Assembly (NCBI RefSeq): GCF_038070315.1
Contig: NZ_JBBPCC010000002.1
Span: forward strand, 248,001 to 312,000
Reading direction: 5' to 3'
Length of the DNA stretch: 64,000 nucleotides
Origin: Paenibacillus_G filicis
GTDB taxonomy: Bacteria > Bacillota > Bacilli > Paenibacillales > NBRC-103111
The translations under genes were made by a program, and so were the position numbers. Positions 1-6,882 of the stretch are shown here, one piece after another (the stretch's first letter is position 1; every line of letters starts with the position of its first letter). The notes beneath the pieces are model-generated. The model saw nothing but the letters and a program-made list of their open reading frames with translations, searched no databases and was not told where the DNA came from.

Positions 1-1206
1 GATTCCCGATCCCGTATCCTGAATGGAAATCACAACCTCTCTCTCCGTCTGCCGAGCAATCACCGTGATGCTTCCGCCAGGACCCGTGAATTTAAGCGAA
101 TTGTCCAGCAGATTGATGAGCACCTGCTTCAGCCGGTTGCTGTCCGCATGAATGGCCGGGAACCTATTATCGATCTGCACGTCAAGCGATACTCCCTGCC
201 GGGCTGCTCGAGGAGCCAGCTGCTTGCCCACATGCTGCAGCAACACGGACAGATTAAGTGGAGCGCATTCTAACCGTATCTGGCCATTATCCAGCTTGGA
301 GAAGTCAAGCAATTCATCCACGAGACGTGTTAACCGGTCGGCTTCGGTCTCGATAATATCAAGTCCGTCCCTCAGCAAAAACTCTCCTTCTCCCGGGTCC
401 GCTTTCAAGGTAACGACCCAGCCTTTAATCGACGTTAATGGCGTCCGCAGCTCGTGGGAGATCGCGGAAGTAAATTCGTTTTTGAGCTGTTCGTTCCGCT
501 GGATCTTCGCCGCCATCGTATTCAGCGTGTCCGCCAGCTTGCCCAGCTCATCCTGATAGCGTTTGTTGGCTCTAGCCGAGAAATCTCCTTCAGCCATTTG
601 TTCGGCCGCGGACTTGAGCTCCTTAATCGACCCTGTAATGGTTCTTGACAAGAAGACGCTGAGTAAAGCGACAATGCCTAGTACCATAAGACCTATCGCC
701 ATGAAAATCATCAAGATATGCCTGATAATCTCCATCGTTTCCGTTAAGGAAGTGACGAATCGGACAACTCCCACTGTGATATTCCCGGCTTGCAGCGGAT
801 AAGCGACCGCGAGTACCGGTTCATTCGTCGATGGCTCCCGTCCCCTCCATGTTCCTGCAGTTCCTCGGCGTGCCTCTTGGACATCCGGATAATCGCTCAT
901 GAACTCTCCGGCCTGCAGTCCGTTGGAGTCCTGCAGCAGCTTTCCCTCTGCGTCGATAATCTGAACCTGAGCCGTGATATTGTGGGCAAAACCGCTCAGT
1001 AATCGCCCCGATATCTTCTCCAAATCTTCTCCGGCAAAATATTGCTGAAAAAAAGAAGCGGATATCCCCGCCTGATTCATCAGAGTCCGCTCTATATTGT
1101 GATAAAAATAAGCCCTTACAAAAACCGTAAGGAATACTTCAAGGATCAGTACCGTCACTATAATGACAACGAGATAGCTGCCCACCAGCCTTTTTTGGAT
1201 GCTCAA
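1..1206 (-). CDS. Sensor histidine kinase, partial (runs off left edge)
   Basis: Membrane sensor kinase that should phosphorylate the regulator encoded just upstream. About 402 codons are visible on the minus strand. An N-terminal membrane segment (residues about 8-30) is followed by an extracytoplasmic region, a second membrane segment, a HAMP linker, and a HisKA domain with the motif SHELRTPLTSIKGW (phospho-accepting His). The start of the HATPase domain shows an N-box-like NRLKQVLINLLDNSLKF, and a first G-box (DTGSGIG) sits at the window edge. The C-terminus is missing. The likely start is TTG at 1206, preceded by AAGGGAAGG about 8 bases upstream; the nearby ATG is followed by a stop in its frame. 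The gene overlaps the regulator's stop region closely, so the two are probably translationally coupled. The stimulus is unknown, but the M-box leader upstream of the operon suggests magnesium. Confidence 0.9.
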   Translation of the reverse strand, partial: MSIQKRLVGSYLVVIIVTVLILEVFLTVFVRAYFYHNIERTLMNQAGISASFFQQYFAGEDLEKISGRLLSGFAHNITAQVQIIDAEGKLLQDSNGLQAGEFMSDYPDVQEARRGTAGTWRGREPSTNEPVLAVAYPLQAGNITVGVVRFVTSLTETMEIIRHILMIFMAIGLMVLGIVALLSVFLSRTITGSIKELKSAAEQMAEGDFSARANKRYQDELGKLADTLNTMAAKIQRNEQLKNEFTSAISHELRTPLTSIKGWVVTLKADPGEGEFLLRDGLDIIETEADRLTRLVDELLDFSKLDNGQIRLECAPLNLSVLLQHVGKQLAPRAARQGVSLDVQIDNRFPAIHADSNRLKQVLINLLDNSLKFTGPGGSITVIARQTEREVVISIQDTGSGI

Positions 1207-1210
1207 TCCA

Positions 1211-1915
1211 TCAGCCTTCCCTTCTCCAGCGGTAGCCCAGTCCCCATACCGTCTCGATCATCTGCGGCTTGGAGCAGTCATCCTCCAGCTTTTCCCTTAG
1301 CCTCCGGACATGGACATCGACCGTCTTGACCTCACCTACAAAATCCTCGCCCCATACGAGGTTCAACAGCTGATGCCTGGACAGAGCTTTATCCGGGTTT
1401 TCCAGGAACACTTTAACCATCTGGTACTCTTTGGGAGTCAGGTCGATCAAGCCATCGTGCTTAGATACCTGCTTGGCATCCAAATCCAGCCGGATCGAAC
1501 CGGATTGAAGGATGGTTTTGGGCGGTTCCATCGCATGCCCGGTCCGGCGCAGCACGGTCCTGATTCTGGCGACGAGCTCCAGCGGATTGAACGGCTTGAC
1601 CATGTAATCGTCGGCTCCAAGCTCCAGTCCCTTGATTTTGTCCAAATCCTGCCCGCGTGCCGTCAGAAAAATAATCACGATATGCAGGTCCGTTTCCCTT
1701 AGCTTTCTGCACAGCTCGGTCCCATCCATATCGGGAAGCATAATGTCCAGCACGACGACATCCGGACGATGGGCCGCGATGCTGGTCAAGGCCGTCTCGC
1801 CCAGAGCAGCTTCGGTCACCTTGAAGCCGTTCCGTTCCAGATTAATAGCGACAAACCGTCTGATATGGTCGTCATCCTCCACGATAAGCACCTGATTGCG
1901 GTATGTAGTTTCCAC
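1211..1915 (-). CDS. OmpR/PhoB-family response regulator
   Basis: Two-component transcription factor of about 234 residues. The receiver domain has the acidic pocket (VLIVEDDD), the phospho-acceptor Asp in VVVLDIMLPDMDG and the conserved Lys in ADDYMVKPFNPLEL. A C-terminal winged helix of OmpR type (LTPKEYQMVKVF through VRRLREKLE) follows. The reading frame stays open to 2047, but a GTG at 1915 has an AAGGGGGG ribosome site about 8 bases upstream and places the family-typical start right before the first receiver strand. It lies 5' of the kinase gene in the same operon. The upstream leader (2091-2352) carries an M-box riboswitch and terminator, so the pair is probably expressed when magnesium is low. 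B. subtilis YkoG/YkoH, located near the M-box gene ykoK, is a possible relative; this is from memory. Confidence 0.92.
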   Translation of the reverse strand: METTYRNQVLIVEDDDHIRRFVAINLERNGFKVTEAALGETALTSIAAHRPDVVVLDIMLPDMDGTELCRKLRETDLHIVIIFLTARGQDLDKIKGLELGADDYMVKPFNPLELVARIRTVLRRTGHAMEPPKTILQSGSIRLDLDAKQVSKHDGLIDLTPKEYQMVKVFLENPDKALSRHQLLNLVWGEDFVGEVKTVDVHVRRLREKLEDDCSKPQMIETVWGLGYRWRREG

Positions 1916-2090
1916 ACGATGTCCCCCCTTAGCTGTCTTGACCGGATAAGTAACTGTGGGGCGCTTGCTCCCATCAAATCTGTCTGCAATCCCGTTAGCT
2001 TGTTCACCCGGGCTCGTCTCTCTTCGCTTTAATACTCTCTCCCTCAAGCCGAAAGTAACCGCTCCGGCCTTGCAGCAGCGAACTGCATAT

Positions 2091-2122
2091 CAAAAAGCAC
2101 CCTCAACAACATAAGAGGGCGC
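2091..2122 (-). terminator. Intrinsic terminator of the M-box leader
   Basis: Read on the minus strand, GCGCCCTC (2122-2115) pairs with GAGGGTGC (2104-2097) across a 10-base loop and is followed at once by a run of five U. It lies 3' of the M-box aptamer and about 180 bases before the regulator start, the expected place for the riboswitch expression platform. Confidence 0.85.
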
Positions 2123-2144
2123 ACGCGAAATCACATCTATCAAG

Positions 2145-2305
2145 TGACCTCCAATCGTTGAGTTTTAGCACTGTATGGCATAGGAGCTTACGTCCAGCTA
2201 CGTTAAAAACCACCTTATGTCGATGGTTTCTGTTGACCCATTGGCGTCTGTCGACGTTTCTGGGCAGCAGCATTTCTCCATACAGGAGCCTCACCTAACG
2301 AGGTT
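2145..2305 (-). ncRNA. M-box (ykoK) magnesium riboswitch aptamer
   Basis: Metal-sensing leader RNA. On the minus strand it shows the M-box landmarks in the correct order: CGTTAGGTGAGGCTCCT, then GCTGCTGCCCAGAAACGTCG, GACGCCAATGGGTCAACAG, ACATAAGGTGGTTTTTAACG, TAGCTGG, and TATGCCATACAGTGCTAAA near the 3' end. This order and wording match the ykoK leader closely. In known M-boxes, high Mg2+ folds the aptamer and allows termination. A sigma-A-like promoter sits just upstream (2323-2352) and a strong terminator just downstream (2091-2122). Unusually, the first gene after it is a two-component regulator rather than mgtE, corA or an MgtA-type transporter. Confidence 0.93.
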
Positions 2306-2322
2306 CGTATTGAATTATCCCC

Positions 2323-2352
2323 ATCATAAGTGACCGAATTCTCCTTTGTCAA
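2323..2352 (-). promoter_or_regulatory. Sigma-A promoter of the M-box leader
   Basis: Minus strand -35 TTGACA (2352-2347) and -10 TATGAT (2328-2323) are separated by 18 bases. The predicted start of transcription is a few bases before the conserved M-box 5' end. Confidence 0.75.
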
Positions 2353-2504
2353 TCTTTCCTCGCCAGCAGAAATTGCTGCTTGACAATAGAAAGGAAAGGT
2401 ATCAACATAACCTCCTTATGGGATAAAAAATATTATACAAAATCATGAATTTTATCTATACAAATCCAAGGAAATTGTGATAGATTGAGCTAAGACATCG
2501 CTTC

Positions 2505-2555
2505 GAAAGTTAAAGCGCTTATACTTATGGTTAAAGTTTAAGCGTTTTAACTTTC
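2505..2555 (+). promoter_or_regulatory. Inverted repeat upstream of the GH8 gene
   Basis: GAAAGTTAAAGCGCTT (2505-2520) and AAGCGTTTTAACTTTC (2540-2555) form a 16-base inverted repeat with one mismatch and a 19-base spacer. The middle holds another TTAAAG element. It sits about 80 bases before the GH8 start, so it may be an operator or a leader hairpin. The cognate regulator is not evident. The rest of 2353-2636 shows only AT-rich promoter-like sequence. Confidence 0.5.
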
Positions 2556-2636
2556 TGGCTATGCAGCTGCATGGAAGGGAGGGCTGAACGACTACCCGCT
2601 TTGTTGGTTCCAACCTATCTTAGAGGAGGAATGATC

Positions 2637-4031
2637 ATGTCCATGTTCACGATCAGCAAGCCGAAATCGAAACCGCTTACGTTCCTGTTTCTCACCGTAG
2701 CTCTGCTGGTTACCTCAGCAGCGCCTGCTTCCTGGTCTGCCAAGGCGCATGCCGCCGGCGAGCAAAAACCTTTTCCCCAGCAAGTCACCTATCCCGGCAT
2801 CATCAAGCCCAATCATGTCAGCCAGGCGTCCCTGAACAACTCAGTGTCCAGCTATTAGGACTATTGGAAATCCAAGTATCTGAAAAACAACCTGTCCTCC
2901 CTGCCAGGCGGTTATTATGTCAAAGGCGAAATTACAGGCGACGCCGACGGCTACGCTCCGCTGGGTACCTCCGAAGGCCAAGGCTACGGCATGGTCATCA
3001 CCGTCCTGATGGCAGGCTATGACGCCAACGCTAAGACGATCTACGACGGCCTCTTCAAGACAGCTCGCGCCTTCACGAGCTCCAGCAATTCCAACCTGAT
3101 GGGCTGGGTCGTAGCCGATAGCGCAAGCGCTCAAGGCCACTTTTCTTCCGCCACGGATGGCGATCTAGATATCGCCTACTCCTTGATTCTAGCCGACCGG
3201 CAATGGGGCTCCTCCGGGACGATCAATTATCTGCAGGAAGCCAAGAAAATGATCACGCAAGGCATCAAAGCGAGCAATGTCACCACCAACAACCGTCTGA
3301 ACTTGGGCGATTGGGATGCCAAAAGCGCCTTGAATACGCGTCCTTCCGACTGGATGCTGTCTCATCTCCGGGCGTTCCACGAGGTAACGGGAGATCAGAC
3401 CTGGCTGAATGTCATCAACAACCTGTACAACGTGTATAGCCAATTCTCCGCTTCCTACTCGTCCAGCACCGGGTTGATTTCCGACTTCGTCGTAGCCAAT
3501 CCGCCGAAGCCCGCTCCGCCCAATTACCTGGATGAATTCCCGGAAACCAACGAATATTTCTACAATGCCAGCCGCGTTCCGCTGAGAATCGTCATGGACT
3601 ACGCGATGTATGGCGATACCCGGGGCCGGGATATCGCCAACAAAATGGCCGTATGGATTAAAGGCAAGACCAACGGGAGCCCCGGAAGCATCAAGGACGG
3701 CTACAAATTGAACGGTACGGCGATCGGCAGCTATGCCACAGCGGTGTTCGTCTCCCCGTTCATCTCCGCCGCTACCACGAACAGCTCCCACCAAGCCTGG
3801 GTGAACTCCGGCTGGGACTGGATGAAGAACAAGAAGGAATCCTACTTCAGCGACTCCTACAACCTGTTGAACATGCTCTATCTGTCCGGGAACTGGTGGA
3901 AGCCAACCTTCAACGGTAACCCGTCGGCAGCTGAGTCGGAAGCTCCCGCAAATCTTGTGCTGCCCGAAGCCGGAGCTGTTCAGCCTGAACAGCAGCCAGT
4001 TGAAGAGGTGACGACTAGTCAGAGTAAATAA
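2637..4031 (+). pseudogene. GH8 endo-glucanase/chitosanase interrupted by an in-frame TAG
   Basis: Secreted glycoside hydrolase family 8 enzyme (beta-1,4-glucan or chitosan cleavage). The start at 2637 follows GAGGAGGA. Residues 1-40 are a signal peptide ending near KAHAAG. The frame is open to a single TAG at 2856-2858 (codon 74), inside the motif SVSSY-stop-DYWKS, and then continues without interruption in the same frame to TAA at 4029-4031. After the stop come the GH8 acid motif TSEGQGYGM and the signature ATDGDLDIAYSLILA, so the whole catalytic module lies beyond the stop. Relatives I remember have Tyr at this site, so one base change (TAC or TAT to TAG) explains it. Restarting at ATG 2991 would lose the catalytic Glu. 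It is either a recent pseudogene, a sequencing error or a readthrough site. The C-terminal tail after residue ~435 is rich in Glu, Pro and Ala. Confidence 0.88.
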
Positions 4032-4043
4032 ATGAAATGCAGG

Positions 4044-4076
4044 AATAAGCCCATTGGAATCCTTCCTTGGGCTTAT
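4044..4076. terminator. Weak hairpin between convergent genes
   Basis: AATAAGCCCA pairs with TGGGCTTAT across 14 bases, between the GH8 stop and the end of the MarR gene. Neither side has a good U run, so it is a weak terminator candidate. Confidence 0.4.
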
Positions 4077-4114
4077 CTCCTCTCCTATCCACTCCGTTCA
4101 TGCCTTCATAATAC

Positions 4115-4687
4115 CTACGACTTCTCTTCTTCTAAGGAATTTCCGAGATCTTCGTCTGTATACCCGCGATCTTCTAACGTTATTCCTCTGGATAATCGCG
4201 ATTCCATATCAAGGCTGTAATCTTGCAAAAATCGCCGAATGACCGTTATTTCTTCGTCTGAATACTTATCCAGGAATCGGTAAAACCGTTGTTCCTCCAG
4301 CTCATGCAGCTTTTCATGCAATTCGAAAATTTTCTTGCCCTTTGGGGTTAGACGGAAGTAGACTTCCTTCTTATTCTCGGTCAGTTGAGTTCGTTTGACA
4401 TAACCGTCTAGAAGCAGTTTATTGCCGATCTTCGTTATACTTGCTTTGGAGAGCCCCATTTTCTCCGCAATGGATGTGCTGTTAATCGGATGATACTTGC
4501 CGATGCATTCCACCACATGGACCGCCGTGATGCTCTGGGGACTATCCTCCATCTTCGCTTCTTCAATCAGACTAAAGAAAAGCTTGATTTCCGATTCGGA
4601 TAACCGCTCTTGGATATGCAAATACCTGATGTAATGATCATACAGCATCTGCTTGTTCAAGGATTTGTATTCCACCCGTTCCCCCAC
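4115..4687 (-). CDS. MarR-family transcriptional regulator
   Basis: Winged-helix dimeric repressor of about 190 residues. The MarR core reads HPINSTSIAEKMGLSKASITKIGNKLLLDGYVKR (recognition helix), followed by the wing TENKKEVYFRLTPKGKKIF and long C-terminal dimerisation helices. The frame begins with GTG at 4687 with a poor ribosome site, so the real start could be a few codons downstream. It lies downstream of, and in the same direction as, the DHA2 exporter. A TGTTTAC-TT-GTAAACA palindrome stands 46 bases before it, and related palindromes precede the exporter. It probably represses both itself and the exporter and is released by a drug or phenolic ligand. Confidence 0.88.
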   Translation of the reverse strand: MGERVEYKSLNKQMLYDHYIRYLHIQERLSESEIKLFFSLIEEAKMEDSPQSITAVHVVECIGKYHPINSTSIAEKMGLSKASITKIGNKLLLDGYVKRTQLTENKKEVYFRLTPKGKKIFELHEKLHELEEQRFYRFLDKYSDEEITVIRRFLQDYSLDMESRLSRGITLEDRGYTDEDLGNSLEEEKS

Positions 4688-4732
4688 TTCCCATGCACTA
4701 AGTTCCTTATATAATAGGAAGGCTCGATATAT

Positions 4733-4748
4733 TGTTTACTTGTAAACA
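4733..4748. promoter_or_regulatory. Probable MarR operator (upstream of marR-type gene)
   Basis: Perfect palindrome TGTTTACTTGTAAACA between exporter and regulator genes. The same half-site recurs at 6285-6300 and 6341-6372. Confidence 0.7.
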
Positions 4749-4787
4749 TAATAGTCGAAAGTAACGATGGAAGTCAACGAGTAGACC

Positions 4788-6254
4788 TTAACTTGCCTTA
4801 CTTGACCTTTCCTTCGTTTCCTCACGGATGGAATCCTTGCTGGGACGAATGGCGAAGGCTACCGGAATCGCTAGTAACGAGATCCAAGTTGCAATGAAAT
4901 TCAAATCGTTAATACTCATCGTCAGTGACAACGGCGGTATAAGCAGCGGATCAGTCGTATTCTGCAAGGTCAATTCCGCCGTGTGGCTGGCTGATCTTGC
5001 AGCTAGCAGCGAGGTAAAGATCGCAATACCGAACGAACCAACGACATTGCGCATCCAGTTCTGGAGCGAGGAAGCGTGGCCAGTAAGCTCCCGGGAAATC
5101 TGTTCCATGCCTGCCGTAGCGGCGGGCATCATGATCAGCGCCAGTCCCAGGTAACGAACGATCATCCATACCAGCGTATAACCTGCAGAACTGTGGACGC
5201 CCAGCCAACTGAGAGGAAGGCTGCCACCCGCGAGCAGAATAGTTCCTGTCACCATCAAAGGCATAGGCCCTGTTTTCTTGTAGAGCCTCCCGACGAACAA
5301 GGTAAGCAAGGCCATCGCCGCGGAAGACGGAAGCAGAATGATGCCGGTATCTAACGGAGAAAGCTGCTGCACGCTTTGCAGAAAAATGGGAATCAGCAGC
5401 GTACCCGAATAAAAGCTGACCATCACGATACTAAGTAGAATGGCCGTTAACGTGAACCTTAGATTCAGCAGCACCCTCAGATTCAGCAGCGGCGAATCGG
5501 TCGAAAGCTCCCGCCAGACGAAAAGCCCCAGTGACAGAAGGCCGGACCCGAGGAAGAGAAGTGTCCGGGAAGACAACCAGCCCCACGCATGTCCCTGGGA
5601 CAACCCCATAAGCAAGGCCGAGCTCGCGACGATTACGGTCAGCAGTCCCCATATGTCGAACTTCTTCGGGATTGTCATTCTGTAATAAGGAATATAGATC
5701 ATCGCGAAGATCATGGACAATAGGCCCAAGGGAAGGTTGGCCCAAAACAGCCATTGCCAAGACCCGTGCTGAAGCAGCCAGCCTGCATAAGTCGGGCCAA
5801 TCGCCGGTGCTAGCGTGGAAGCCGCAATCCAAACGCTCATCGCAATCGGCTGCTGCTTGGACGGAATGATCTGGAAGATCATAGCCATAGCTACAGGTAC
5901 CATGAAACCGCAGAATGCTCCTTGTACAATTCGGAACGTAATGAGCATCGGGGCGTTCCACGATAGTGCACATAACACAGAAGATAATGTTACTCCAAGC
6001 AATGAAGCCACATACAAGTGCTTATAGCTGAAACGTTCACCTAAATAGCCCGTAACTGGAGCGGCAGTACCGAGTGCCAATAAGAAGCCGGTTAAGGTCC
6101 ATTGTACGATATCAAGACCGGTCCCGAACTCTTTCTGCAGAACAGGGAGTGCGATATTGATCGTGTTGGTATTAAGCAGAGAAAGGAAGGTTCCGAGAAA
6201 TATCGCCACAATAATCGGAACAAACCTTACCGTCTGAGCTGGCATGTTTGTCAT
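4788..6254 (-). CDS. DHA2-family (EmrB/QacA type) multidrug MFS exporter
   Basis: Proton-driven drug exporter of about 488 residues in the cytoplasmic membrane. It has the 14-helix DHA2 pattern with family motifs: INIALPVLQKEFG after helix 1, WTLTGFLLALGTAAPVTGYLGERF (motif A area), RIVQGAFCGFMVPVAMAM and the motif C-like LAPAIGPTYAGWLLQ. The frame runs to 6281. The ATG at 6254 follows AGGAAAGG and precedes the first membrane helix, so it is preferred over the earlier codon, which lacks a ribosome site. The gene precedes the MarR regulator on the same strand, and operator-like palindromes flank its promoter region. The substrate cannot be told from sequence. Confidence 0.9.
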   Translation of the reverse strand: MTNMPAQTVRFVPIIVAIFLGTFLSLLNTNTINIALPVLQKEFGTGLDIVQWTLTGFLLALGTAAPVTGYLGERFSYKHLYVASLLGVTLSSVLCALSWNAPMLITFRIVQGAFCGFMVPVAMAMIFQIIPSKQQPIAMSVWIAASTLAPAIGPTYAGWLLQHGSWQWLFWANLPLGLLSMIFAMIYIPYYRMTIPKKFDIWGLLTVIVASSALLMGLSQGHAWGWLSSRTLLFLGSGLLSLGLFVWRELSTDSPLLNLRVLLNLRFTLTAILLSIVMVSFYSGTLLIPIFLQSVQQLSPLDTGIILLPSSAAMALLTLFVGRLYKKTGPMPLMVTGTILLAGGSLPLSWLGVHSSAGYTLVWMIVRYLGLALIMMPAATAGMEQISRELTGHASSLQNWMRNVVGSFGIAIFTSLLAARSASHTAELTLQNTTDPLLIPPLSLTMSINDLNFIATWISLLAIPVAFAIRPSKDSIREETKERSSKAS

Positions 6255-6284
6255 AAGCCAATCAACCTTTCCTGTTACCATTTT

Positions 6285-6300
6285 TGTTAACTAGTAAACA
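6285..6300. promoter_or_regulatory. Probable MarR operator, proximal to exporter
   Basis: TGTTAACTAGTAAACA, an imperfect palindrome with the same TGTTTAC/GTAAACA halves, lying just before the exporter start. Confidence 0.55.
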
Positions 6301-6340
6301 AAATATTTAAAATAATTAACGATAATGCATCCCTTTCTCT

Positions 6341-6372
6341 ATGATTATTGTTTACTACTAAACAATAATCAT
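6341..6372. promoter_or_regulatory. Probable MarR operator, distal, 14-bp arms
   Basis: ATGATTATTGTTTA and TAAACAATAATCAT are perfect inverted arms around a 4-base spacer, forming the strongest of three related palindromes. It probably overlaps the exporter promoter. 6373-6542 contains nothing else I can identify. Confidence 0.7.
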
Positions 6373-6542
6373 GATAATTGATAAGTGTTATCATTGTCAA
6401 TCCTTATAGGGATGACCTCTGTCCTGCGAATCGAAGCAGCGAAACGCGTTCAAATTTATTTTCGGCATCATGAGTCTGTGAAGCTGCGCTTTCCGCGCAT
6501 CCATGAACCCTCCAATGTCCCGAGTTCGCATCCTCGTTATGG

Positions 6543-6588
6543 AATAAAAAAGACGGTGCGGACTCCTCATCATGAGAAATCCGCACCG
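6543..6588 (-). terminator. Terminator of the mannitol/PTS operon
   Basis: On the minus strand CGGTGCGGA pairs with TCCGCACCG with an inner CTCAT/ATGAG stem, and the hairpin is followed by a TCTTTTTTATT run. It lies 34 bases after the ptsH stop. Confidence 0.85.
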
Positions 6589-6621
6589 CCTGTCGCCCTC
6601 CCCGCTCAGCAGGTCCAGCTT

Positions 6622-6882
6622 CTAATCGTGAATCTCAACCAACAGCTCGCCCAGCGCCTTCATCGCTTCCTGCTCCTGCTCGCCGTCGATCTCCAGCGTC
6701 ACTTCGTCCTGGAAGGCCACGCCGAGTGTCAGCATGCTCAGGGAGCTTTTGCCGTTTACCTTCTTCCCCTTGCTGCTCACATTGATTTTGCATGGGAATT
6801 GGCTAGCCGCCTGTACGAAGGCTTTGATCGGGCGCACATGGAGCCCGGTAGGGTTCATAATTTTAAACGATTGAATGATCAT
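6622..6882 (-). CDS. ptsH: Phosphocarrier protein HPr
   Basis: Small cytoplasmic PTS carrier (86 residues) that accepts phosphate from enzyme I on His15 and passes it to sugar-specific EIIA domains. The active-site motif is NPTGLHVRP with His15 and Arg17. A Ser lies at position 46 in VNGKSSLSM, the place HPr kinase modifies in Bacillota. Flanking residues differ from the usual LKSIMG, so regulatory phosphorylation is possible but not certain. The gene is last in the mannitol operon and overlaps the ptsI 3' end by 20 bases. Canonical operons have ptsH before ptsI; here the order is reversed, which suggests a mannitol-dedicated second pair. Confidence 0.92.
   Translation of the reverse strand: MIIQSFKIMNPTGLHVRPIKAFVQAASQFPCKINVSSKGKKVNGKSSLSMLTLGVAFQDEVTLEIDGEQEQEAMKALGELLVEIHD

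Noticed and set aside
2103..2294. Minus-strand 63-residue frame inside the leader
   Set aside because: It lies wholly inside the M-box aptamer and terminator. The RNA explanation is far stronger.
3189..3794. 201-residue minus-strand frame
   Set aside because: Antisense shadow of the GH8 gene with no motif or ribosome site.
2991..4031. Independent gene starting at ATG 2991
   Set aside because: It starts in the middle of the GH8 acid motif (SEGQGYGM), lacks a signal peptide and a ribosome site, and is in frame with the upstream part.
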